Source of the DNA: Sediminibacterium sp.
Lineage (GTDB): Bacteria; Bacteroidota; Bacteroidia; Chitinophagales; Chitinophagaceae
Assembly: GCA_023256555.1 (NCBI GenBank)
Contig: JALRFB010000061.1
Location: 1 to 6,161 of the forward strand
Reading direction: 5' to 3'
Length of the DNA stretch: 6,161 nt
The translations under genes were made by a program, and so were the position numbers. Positions 1-6,161 of the stretch are shown here, piece by piece; the first letter of the stretch is position 1; each line of letters opens with the position of its first letter. The notes under the pieces were generated by a model. The model did no database searches. It worked only from the letters and a program-made list of their open reading frames with translations, and was not told the DNA's origin.

Positions 1-44
1 TCAATCTATTATTAACAGGCGCTGTGATTTTAGCTAAATTATAA
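1..44 (+). CDS. nuoH: NADH-quinone oxidoreductase subunit H, C-terminal end only (probable)
   Basis: Only the last 13 codons and the TAA stop (42-44) are in the window; the reading frame begins at base 3. The visible peptide, NLLLTGAVILAKL, is hydrophobic, as expected for the end of the last membrane helix of a polytopic protein. NuoH is the membrane subunit that forms the quinone chamber with NuoB and NuoD. The assignment rests mainly on position: in nuo operons nuoH lies directly before nuoI, and the stop is 24 bases before the nuoI start. Too little sequence is present to confirm the family by motif. The other two forward frames stop at once or give a polar peptide. Confidence 0.7.
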   Translation, partial: NLLLTGAVILAKL

Positions 45-68
45 TTAAAAAAAAGTTTTATCAATAAT

Positions 69-605
69 ATGCAACCACTTACCAATAAAGCACAAGCAGT
101 GAATAGAGCTCCTATGAGTTTCTGGGAGCGCTTGTATTTAATTAATATCATCAAGGGTATGTTTATTACATTTAGTCACATGTTTAAAAAACAACCGACT
201 ATTAGATACCCGGAACAAAAGCGTGAGTTTAGCCCCGTTTTCAGAGGACTACATGTATTAAATAGAGACGAAGCTGGAAGAGAGCGTTGTACCGCTTGTG
301 GTTTATGTGCTGTTGCTTGTCCAGCAGAAGCAATCACGATGGAAGCTGCTGAGCGTCAAGAAGGCGAAGAGAATTTATATAGAGAAGAAAAGTATGCAGC
401 TAAATATGAGATTAATATGTTGCGTTGTATTTTCTGTGGCTTATGTGAAGAAGCATGTCCAAAAGACGCCATTTATTTAAGTGAAACATTTGCACCTGCA
501 AACTATAATCGTAAAGGCTTTATTTACGGAAAAAATGATTTATTAATTCCTAATCCTACTACAGAAGCGGCAGCTTTTGCAGCAGCAAAAGGAGTAGAAG
601 CATAA
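69..605 (+). CDS. nuoI: NADH-quinone oxidoreductase subunit I (2x[4Fe-4S] ferredoxin-like)
   Basis: NuoI is a peripheral-arm subunit of complex I that passes electrons through clusters N6a and N6b towards N2 in NuoB. The 178-residue protein has two ferredoxin motifs: CTACGLCAVACP with Cys 74, 77, 80 and 84, and CIFCGLCEEACP with Cys 120, 123, 126 and 130. By family rule, the first three cysteines of each motif plus the last of the other hold one cluster each. An amphipathic N-terminal stretch (about residues 17-41, with FWERLYL and a GMFITFSHMFKK segment) is the part that docks on the membrane arm. The ATG at 69 is preferred over Met16 (base 114): it is the first in frame after the upstream stop, and it leaves a short polar leader before FWERLYL, as I recall from Bacteroidota homologues. 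No Shine-Dalgarno precedes it, only an A-rich stretch. The Ala-rich tail (about 166-178) is unremarkable. All eight ligands are intact. Confidence 0.97.
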   Translation: MQPLTNKAQAVNRAPMSFWERLYLINIIKGMFITFSHMFKKQPTIRYPEQKREFSPVFRGLHVLNRDEAGRERCTACGLCAVACPAEAITMEAAERQEGEENLYREEKYAAKYEINMLRCIFCGLCEEACPKDAIYLSETFAPANYNRKGFIYGKNDLLIPNPTTEAAAFAAAKGVEA

Positions 606-609
606 TTAT

Positions 610-1110
610 ATGAACACATTAGAGATTTTATTTTACGCATTGTCTGCATTCGCTATTGTAAGTGCAGTAATGGTTTTAATAAGCAAAAACCCAATACATA
701 GTGTACTTTGGTTGATCTTGGTATTCTTTGCAATTTCTGGACATTATATCTTAATGAATGCGCAGTTCTTAGCCATAGTGAATATCATTGTGTATGCCGG
801 TGCCATCATGGTATTGTTCTTATTTGTAATCATGTTGATGAATGTAAAAAAAGACAAAGAACCTCAAAAGCAACATTTAGTTAAGTTCATTGGAGTAATT
901 GCAGGTGGCAGTTTTTTGACTTTGATGATTGCATTAGTAAAGCAAACAAGTCAATTACAAGGCAAAACAGTATTATTAAAAGAAGGTACTATTGGATTGA
1001 TTCATCCATTAGGGAAAGCTTTGTTTAGTGATTATGTTGTTCCTTTTGAAATAAGCAGCGTTTTATTCTTAAGTGCAATGGTGGGAGCAGTAATTATTGG
1101 TAAAAAATAA
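610..1110 (+). CDS. nuoJ: NADH-quinone oxidoreductase subunit J
   Basis: NuoJ (ND6 homologue) is a small membrane subunit between NuoH and NuoK that helps couple quinone reduction to proton pumping. The 166-residue protein shows five hydrophobic segments, at about residues 5-24, 29-49, 54-78, 88-110 and 141-163, as the family requires. Diagnostic blocks are NPIHSVLWLIL (27-37), the third helix with IVYAGAIMVLFLFVIML (60-76) and PFEISSVLFLSAMVGAVII near the C-terminus. The Tyr62-Ala-Gly64 region matches E. coli Tyr59/Gly61, where the helix carries the pi-bulge that switches conformation during turnover. A polar loop rich in Lys and Gln (79-86) follows helix 3. The gene starts 4 bases after the nuoI stop, so translation is probably coupled. 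There is no Shine-Dalgarno, and the start is the first ATG of the frame. Confidence 0.97.
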   Translation: MNTLEILFYALSAFAIVSAVMVLISKNPIHSVLWLILVFFAISGHYILMNAQFLAIVNIIVYAGAIMVLFLFVIMLMNVKKDKEPQKQHLVKFIGVIAGGSFLTLMIALVKQTSQLQGKTVLLKEGTIGLIHPLGKALFSDYVVPFEISSVLFLSAMVGAVIIGKK

Positions 1111-1122
1111 AATTATTAGGAT

Positions 1123-1458
1123 ATGCCTATATTAAATTATATCTATTTGTGTTTGACTTTATTCAGTATTGGCGTGATTGGCGTTTTAGTACGTCGTAAT
1201 GCTATTATTGTATTTATGTGCATTGAATTAATGTTGAATGCGGTCAACTTATTGTTAGTGGCATTCTCTAAAATGTACAATGGTGCTGCTTTTGCAAATG
1301 CACCCACAACTACAATGGGGATAGACGCACAAATTTTTGTATTCTTTATCATGGTGGTAGCTGCGGCAGAAGTAAGTGTAGGCTTAGCTATTATCGTGAT
1401 GATGTACAGAAATACACATTCAGTAGATATTAATTTCTTAAATAGATTAAAGAACTAA
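1123..1458 (+). CDS. nuoK: NADH-quinone oxidoreductase subunit K
   Basis: NuoK (ND4L homologue) is a three-helix membrane subunit whose buried glutamates form part of the proton path between the quinone module and NuoN. Helices lie at about residues 5-24, 29-50 and 70-95. The two key acids are present: Glu35 in [14 protein letters not shown] and Glu83 in [11 protein letters not shown], matching E. coli Glu36 and Glu72. The protein has 111 residues against about 100 in E. coli. The extra length lies mostly in the loop between helices 2 and 3 (about 51-69, Gly/Ala/Thr rich), so the two glutamates are 48 residues apart instead of 36. The gene starts 12 bases after nuoJ. The AGG at 1118-1120 is only 2 bases from the ATG, too close to act as a normal ribosome-binding site. 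Confidence 0.97.
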   Translation: MPILNYIYLCLTLFSIGVIGVLVRRNAIIVFMCIELMLNAVNLLLVAFSKMYNGAAFANAPTTTMGIDAQIFVFFIMVVAAAEVSVGLAIIVMMYRNTHSVDINFLNRLKN

Positions 1459-1468
1459 TTCGTTTCTC

Positions 1469-3385
1469 ATGAAAGTAATTATCGCATTTATTTTATTATG
1501 GCCGTTAGTTGGATTTTTATTCAATGGATTAGGTCGTAATATTTGGAGCAAAAAGACAGTGGCATATAAGGCTACCGGTTATATAGTAGCCTCTTTTATA
1601 TTTAGCATATTGACATTTATCAATGTACAAGAACAAGGAGCCATTAGTGTGCATTATTTTGATTTCATTAGAACGAGTTCATTGACAATTCCTTTTGATT
1701 TTAAAGTAGATCAATTATCTAGCTTATTTCTTTTAGTGATTACAGGTGTTGGTTCTTTGATTCACTTGTATTCAACAGCATACATGAAAGAAGAAGAAGC
1801 TCCACATTATGCGCGTTATTTCGCTTATTTGAATTTATTTATCTTCTCCATGTTGTTATTGGTATTAGGTGACAACTTTGTTATCATGTTTATTGGATGG
1901 GAAGGCGTAGGATTATGTTCTTATTTATTGATTGGGTATTGGTTTTCTAATGCTGCATTTAACTATGCTGCAAAGAAGGCCTTTATTATGAATAGAATTG
2001 GTGACCTAGGTTTTTTATTAGCTATATTTTGGTTGGTAGTAAAATTAGGCACAGTGAGTTATGGAGAAGTCTTTACAGCTGAAAGTATGGCAAAATTGAC
2101 TTCAACAGATATCACAGCCATTACATTATTGCTGTTTGTTGGTGCAATGGGTAAGAGTGCTCAGATTCCTTTGTTTACATGGCTTCCGGACGCGATGGCA
2201 GGTCCAACACCAGTATCTGCTTTAATACATGCTGCCACCATGGTAACAGCTGGTATTTACATGATTACAAGAGCAAACATTTTATTTAGCGCGAGTGAAT
2301 TAACGCAACATGTAATTGCTATTGTGGGTATTAGCACTGCATTATTATCAGCAACTATTGCGATCAAGCAAAATGATATTAAAAAAGTATTGGCTTATTC
2401 AACAGTAAGTCAATTAGGTTATATGTTCCTGGGATTAGGTGTAGGTGCATATTCTGGTGCTGTATTCCATGTAATCACGCATGCATTTTTTAAAGCATTA
2501 TTATTCTTAGGTGCTGGTTCTGTAATACACGCAATGCATCACGAACAAGATATTCGTAAAATGGGCGGCTTAAAAGCTAAATTGCCTATTACACATGTAA
2601 CATTCTTATTAGGTTGTATTGCTATTGCTGGAGTTCCACCATTTAGTGGATTTTTCTCTAAAGATGAAATCTTAGCAGCTGCATTTGCAAAAAGTCCTAT
2701 CTATTGGGCATTAGGGGTGATTGGCGCTGCAATGACTGCATTTTATATGTTCCGTTTATATGCCACCACCTTCTTGGGTCAATTTAGAGGAACACATGAG
2801 CAAGAACATCATTTACATGAGAGTCCCACTGCAATGACATTGCCATTAATATTATTAGCTATTGCAAGTGTAATAGCTGGAGCACTAGGTATTCCTGCAT
2901 TAATGGGTGGCAACCACTGGTTGGCTCATCAATTGATTCCAATCATTGGAGAACAGCATGAAGCACATCTATCTCATTCGACAGAATGGGCATTAATGGG
3001 TATATCCGTATCGATTGCATTGATTGCTTTATTTATCGCAATTGGAAAATATAAAAAACAAATTGATGCTGAACCTGAAACCTCATTAGGAAAGTTCTTG
3101 CAAAACAAATGGTACATAGATGAACTATACAACAATGTAATTGTAGAACCATTGAATAAATTAGCTGGATTCTTAAAAGAAGTGATGGAGAAGAAAGTGA
3201 TTGATGGTGCAGTAAATGGCACAGGTAAATTGGTTCAATATAGTGCAAGACAAATTAGATTAATTCAAAGTGGTCAAGTAGGTTACTATATTTTATTCAT
3301 GGTATTATCATTAGTCTTAATGATAGTGCTTTGGTTCAATGATATAGCGATACTTCGATTTCTTTTTAAATTGACTCATAAATAA
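1469..3385 (+). CDS. nuoL: NADH-quinone oxidoreductase subunit L (distal antiporter-like proton pump)
   Basis: NuoL (ND5 homologue) is the distal Mrp-antiporter-like subunit that pumps protons and carries the long lateral helix bracing the membrane arm. The 638-residue protein (E. coli about 613) has the family core: WEGVGLCSYLLIG with Glu145, NRIGDLGF with Asp179, GAMGKSAQIPLFTWLPDAM with Lys229, ALIHAATMVTAG with His254, HVITHAFFKALLFL with His334, His338 and Lys342, and GFFSKDEI with Lys398-Asp399. These match E. coli Glu144, Asp178, Lys229, His254, His334, His338, Lys342 and Lys399 almost position for position. The C-terminal part (about 546-600, KWYIDELYNN then VIDGAVNGTGKL) is the lateral helix, followed by a final membrane helix (about 603-624) and a short basic tail. 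Two His-rich stretches occur in loops at about 443-450 and 497-503. The gap to nuoK is 10 bases, pyrimidine-rich, with no Shine-Dalgarno. Confidence 0.98.
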   Translation: MKVIIAFILLWPLVGFLFNGLGRNIWSKKTVAYKATGYIVASFIFSILTFINVQEQGAISVHYFDFIRTSSLTIPFDFKVDQLSSLFLLVITGVGSLIHLYSTAYMKEEEAPHYARYFAYLNLFIFSMLLLVLGDNFVIMFIGWEGVGLCSYLLIGYWFSNAAFNYAAKKAFIMNRIGDLGFLLAIFWLVVKLGTVSYGEVFTAESMAKLTSTDITAITLLLFVGAMGKSAQIPLFTWLPDAMAGPTPVSALIHAATMVTAGIYMITRANILFSASELTQHVIAIVGISTALLSATIAIKQNDIKKVLAYSTVSQLGYMFLGLGVGAYSGAVFHVITHAFFKALLFLGAGSVIHAMHHEQDIRKMGGLKAKLPITHVTFLLGCIAIAGVPPFSGFFSKDEILAAAFAKSPIYWALGVIGAAMTAFYMFRLYATTFLGQFRGTHEQEHHLHESPTAMTLPLILLAIASVIAGALGIPALMGGNHWLAHQLIPIIGEQHEAHLSHSTEWALMGISVSIALIALFIAIGKYKKQIDAEPETSLGKFLQNKWYIDELYNNVIVEPLNKLAGFLKEVMEKKVIDGAVNGTGKLVQYSARQIRLIQSGQVGYYILFMVLSLVLMIVLWFNDIAILRFLFKLTHK

Positions 3386-3394
3386 TTAGTAACA

Positions 3395-4813
3395 ATGTTT
3401 TTACTTTCTTTTTTAATTATACCAATCGTTGCTGCAATTGTTTTGCTTTTTGTGAAACATGAGAAAAGAGCACAGGACATCGCTATTGTTGCAGGTATTG
3501 CAAGTTTAACGGCTGCAGTAAATATCATCATTAATAATGTGGCTTCTGTGGATTTAACATGGTTGCAAGTATTGAATAGTCGATTTGTATTGCAAGCTGA
3601 CGGCTTGGCCAAAATTTTGATTTTATTGACTGCCATTAGCTTCCCAGCTATCTTTATCGCAACCAATAATAATCAAATCACTCAGAAAAATATTTTTTTA
3701 TCATTAATGTTGTTTACACAAGCAGGATTAATGGGGGTATTTTTAGCAGGTGATGCACTATTGTTTTATTTCTTCTGGGAATTAGCTTTAATACCAGTAT
3801 ACTTTTTGTGTTCAATTTGGGGTGGGGAGAGAAGAATTGCGGTTACGTTTAAATTTTTCATCTATACTTTCTTAGGCTCTTTATTCATGTTAATTGGAAT
3901 TATTTACATGTATATGCATACCAAAGATCACAGCTTTGCCCTTAGTTCTTTTACAAATGCAGGGTTAACGAATATGCAACAAGTAACAGCATTTGCTTTG
4001 TTCTTTATTGCATTTGCTATTAAGATGCCTATTTTTCCTTTACATACATGGCAGCCAGATGCTTATGATCAGGCACCCACTGCTGTTACAATGGTACTCA
4101 GTGCGGTGATGGTGAAAATGGGTTTATATGGTATACTAAGATGGTTGATGCCTTTATTCCCTGGTGCATTTGCTGCACATACAAATATTGTAATGATATT
4201 ATCTATTGTAGGTGTTCTATACGCTTCATTCATTGCTATTCGTCAAGACAATATCAAAAAATTAATAGCTTATTCTTCTATTGCACATATAGGTTTGATG
4301 AGCGCAGCTTTATTTGCTAATAAAGAAATGGGTACACAAGGTGTATTAATACAATTATTTTCTCACGGAATCAATGTTTTAGGTTTATGGATTATCGCTG
4401 ATATTATTGAGCAACAAGCAGGTACAAAATTATTATCTGAAATGGGTGGTCTTGCTAAAAAGCAACCAACATTAGCTATATTATTAGTGGCTTTCTCTTT
4501 TGCCAACATTGCATTGCCTTTAACGAACGCCTTTGTAGGTGAATTTTTAATGTTCAATAGTTTATTCCAAGTGAATCCTTGGATGGCAGCAGCTGCAGGT
4601 GTAAGCGTTGTATTGGCTGCTATATATACTTTGAATATGGTACAAAAATGTGCTTATGGTGAAGTAAGTGCAGCCATACAAAAAATGAGTACTAATAAAT
4701 CTGCTCAAGCAGTATTGATCGTATTAATCATTATTGTTTTTGTAACAGGTGTTTATCCTCAACCATTATTTGATTTAACAAAAGATACTTTATTACAATT
4801 GTTTGTAAAATAA
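3395..4813 (+). CDS. nuoM: NADH-quinone oxidoreductase subunit M (middle antiporter-like proton pump)
   Basis: NuoM (ND4 homologue) is the middle antiporter-like proton-pumping subunit of the membrane arm. In this 472-residue protein the functional residues are all visible: Glu129 in FYFFWELALIPVYFL, Lys210 and His217 in IKMPIFPLHTWQPDA, Lys241 in VMVKMGLYG, His298 in AYSSIAHIGLM, His324 in LFSHGINVLGLW and Glu383 in FVGEFLMFNSL. They correspond to E. coli Glu144, Lys234, His241, Lys265, His322, His348 and Glu407. The offset is 15 at the first and a constant 24 afterwards, so the protein is shorter mainly at the N-terminus and in one loop before residue 210 and has no gaps in the core. About 14 membrane helices are expected. 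HGINVLGLWIIADII departs from the proteobacterial HGxxSAALFLLVG pattern and looks like the Bacteroidota form. The start is 9 bases after the nuoL stop. Confidence 0.98.
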   Translation: MFLLSFLIIPIVAAIVLLFVKHEKRAQDIAIVAGIASLTAAVNIIINNVASVDLTWLQVLNSRFVLQADGLAKILILLTAISFPAIFIATNNNQITQKNIFLSLMLFTQAGLMGVFLAGDALLFYFFWELALIPVYFLCSIWGGERRIAVTFKFFIYTFLGSLFMLIGIIYMYMHTKDHSFALSSFTNAGLTNMQQVTAFALFFIAFAIKMPIFPLHTWQPDAYDQAPTAVTMVLSAVMVKMGLYGILRWLMPLFPGAFAAHTNIVMILSIVGVLYASFIAIRQDNIKKLIAYSSIAHIGLMSAALFANKEMGTQGVLIQLFSHGINVLGLWIIADIIEQQAGTKLLSEMGGLAKKQPTLAILLVAFSFANIALPLTNAFVGEFLMFNSLFQVNPWMAAAAGVSVVLAAIYTLNMVQKCAYGEVSAAIQKMSTNKSAQAVLIVLIIIVFVTGVYPQPLFDLTKDTLLQLFVK

Positions 4814-4829
4814 ATTAAAAGAATTAGCA

Positions 4830-6161
4830 ATGAATGCAATTATAGTTTCTGCTTTATTAGGTGTTGTAATGATGTTTACTTCATGGGGTATTAAAGGAGA
4901 AGTCAAACAAAAGAACATTGCTTTATTGGGATTGTTATTATTATTCATAGCAGCTAATTTGGCGCAATTAAACGGATGGTATGTGGTAGATATCAATACC
5001 AAAGGCATGCTAGCATTTAGCAGATTTGGTTTATACGCCAATACATTATTGTTTGCTATTACTTTCTTATACCTGTGGATTAATGCAGAAGAAATTGAGG
5101 CTATTGGACATCAAGCAGCAGATTTCTATGCATTGTTTTTCTTTATTTTATGTGGAGCAAGCATACTAACTTCTTTTGATAATTTATTAATGTTATTTAT
5201 AGGTATTGAAATTTTATCTATCCCATTATATATTTTAACGGGTTCTGATAAAAAGAATTTATTAAGTAACGAGGCATCATTGAAATATTTCTTAATGGGA
5301 TCATTTTCTACAGGCATTTTATTGTTGGGTATTACATTATGCTACGGAGCAATTGGAAGCTTTAGATTAGAAGCGCCCATTATTATTCCATCAAAGGGGA
5401 TGGCTTTGGAGCAGTATTTATTATCTGCTGGTTTGATTTTAATTTTTGCTGCAATGAATTTTAAAGTATCTGCTGCCCCATTTCATTTTTGGACACCTGA
5501 TGTATACGATGGTGCGCCAACAGTATTTACCAGCTTCATGGCAACAATTGTAAAAGCTGCTGGTTTTATTGCATTCATTTCTATTTTCCATGTGCAAGCC
5601 AAAGCACTTGGATATTCTTGGATGTTATTGTTGACTTTTGTAATTATTGCCACTTTGTTAGTGGGAAATATATCTGCGGTTTTTCAAAGAAGTGTAAAAA
5701 GAATGTTGGCTTATTCAAGTATTGCGCAAGCAGGATTTATGTTATTTGCTTTGTATGGTGTTTCAGATTTTGCAAATGAAGGTATCTTGTTATATGCAGT
5801 GGTGTATTCTATTGCTTCCATAGGTGTTTTTGCTGTATTGGTTAAAATGAAAGATTATAGTTTTGAAGCATTTAATGGTTTAGCCAAGACGAATCCATTG
5901 CTGGCTTTTGTAACTACTATATTCTTATTGTCATTGGCCGGTATTCCTTTGACTGGTGGATTTTTCGCTAAATATTATATGTTGAATGCTATCCTAACTG
6001 CAGGTGCAGGATTATGGGTAGTGATTATTGCCATATTGTTTGCAGCTATTAGTGTCTATTATTATTTTAAACTAATACAAGCAATGTATTTTGTACAGGG
6101 TAGCCCAGCTATCAAAGAATTGTCTAGTACTTATACATACAAATTAGTGGTGTTGGCTATT
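4830..6161 (+). CDS. nuoN: NADH-quinone oxidoreductase subunit N, C-terminus beyond the window
   Basis: NuoN (ND2 homologue) is the antiporter-like proton pump nearest the NuoK/NuoJ end of the membrane arm. The frame opens at ATG 4830, 16 bases after the nuoM stop, and stays open for 444 codons to the window edge, so the stop is outside. Family motifs are clear: FIGIEILSIPLYIL with Glu127, NFKVSAAPFHFWTPDVYDGAP with Lys212 and His219, TIVKAAGF with Lys242, SVKRMLAYSSIAQAGFM (288-304) and GGFFAKYYML with Lys381. These align with E. coli Glu133, Lys217, His224, Lys247 and Lys395. The position of E. coli His305 holds Gln300 here. The visible end (YKLVVLAI) looks like the start of the last membrane helix, so perhaps 20-40 residues are missing. 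A second ATG at 4834 is in another frame and is not a rival start. There is no Shine-Dalgarno. Confidence 0.97.
   Translation, partial: MNAIIVSALLGVVMMFTSWGIKGEVKQKNIALLGLLLLFIAANLAQLNGWYVVDINTKGMLAFSRFGLYANTLLFAITFLYLWINAEEIEAIGHQAADFYALFFFILCGASILTSFDNLLMLFIGIEILSIPLYILTGSDKKNLLSNEASLKYFLMGSFSTGILLLGITLCYGAIGSFRLEAPIIIPSKGMALEQYLLSAGLILIFAAMNFKVSAAPFHFWTPDVYDGAPTVFTSFMATIVKAAGFIAFISIFHVQAKALGYSWMLLLTFVIIATLLVGNISAVFQRSVKRMLAYSSIAQAGFMLFALYGVSDFANEGILLYAVVYSIASIGVFAVLVKMKDYSFEAFNGLAKTNPLLAFVTTIFLLSLAGIPLTGGFFAKYYMLNAILTAGAGLWVVIIAILFAAISVYYYFKLIQAMYFVQGSPAIKELSSTYTYKLVVLAI

Noticed and set aside
45..68. The A8 run followed by GTTTTA between nuoH and nuoI as a terminator or promoter
   Set aside because: There is no G+C stem for an intrinsic terminator, and no room or clear match for a Bacteroidota -33/-7 promoter. 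It reads as an ordinary A+T-rich intercistronic gap.
298..480. A 60-codon forward frame inside nuoI
   Set aside because: It is the +1 shadow of the ferredoxin-motif region; the cysteine-rich look comes from the same codons read out of frame.
2974..3248. Two overlapping reverse-strand open frames (82 and 71 codons) within the nuoL C-terminal region
   Set aside because: They are antisense to the conserved lateral-helix region of NuoL, overlap one another, and have no start signal or recognisable domain.
3376..3666. A 96-codon reverse-strand open frame over the start of nuoM
   Set aside because: It lies antisense to a clearly conserved gene. Its translation resembles no known family and is typical of the reverse of hydrophobic A+T-rich coding DNA.
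4793..5317. Reverse-strand frames of 82 and 63 codons opposite the nuoM end and nuoN
   Set aside because: The + strand frame here is an intact nuoN with family motifs; the reverse frames are chance openings.
1..6161. A new defence, mobile or otherwise undescribed system
   Set aside because: The whole window is filled by co-directional nuo genes with intact motifs and gaps of at most 24 bases. I saw no repeats, insertion-sequence ends, tRNA-like structures or foreign composition.

Overview
The window is a stretch of a single nuo operon, which encodes the respiratory type I NADH:quinone oxidoreductase (complex I, NDH-1). Everything is on the + strand and runs in the standard order: the last codons of a probable nuoH, then complete nuoI, nuoJ, nuoK, nuoL and nuoM, and a nuoN cut off by the window's right edge. 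The genes are tightly packed: gaps are 24, 4, 12, 10, 9 and 16 bases, none large enough to need a promoter or hold another gene, so they are almost certainly co-transcribed.

The host looks like a member of the Bacteroidota, possibly the Chitinophagaceae/Sphingobacteriia side. The DNA is A+T rich with heavy TTA-leucine use. None of the six start codons has a convincing Shine-Dalgarno sequence, which is usual in that phylum. Several protein details also fit, such as the HGINVLGLW segment in NuoM, where proteobacterial proteins have a different sequence, and the longer NuoK. Genus-level placement cannot be made from this window.

Functionally, NuoI carries the two [4Fe-4S] clusters (N6a, N6b) that bring electrons from the NADH arm towards N2 and the quinone site near NuoH. 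NuoJ and NuoK form the start of the membrane arm. NuoN, NuoM and NuoL are the three Mrp-antiporter-like subunits that pump protons (NuoL is distal), and the NuoL C-terminal lateral helix runs along the arm. The charged residues known to be needed for pumping are present in each subunit as far as the sequence goes, so the complex looks intact. The quinone is probably menaquinone, judging only from the suspected phylum.

I found no RNA gene, mobile element, repeat array, CRISPR or unfamiliar gene. This is an ordinary housekeeping region. The items listed as findings are small lineage-type variations, not a new system.
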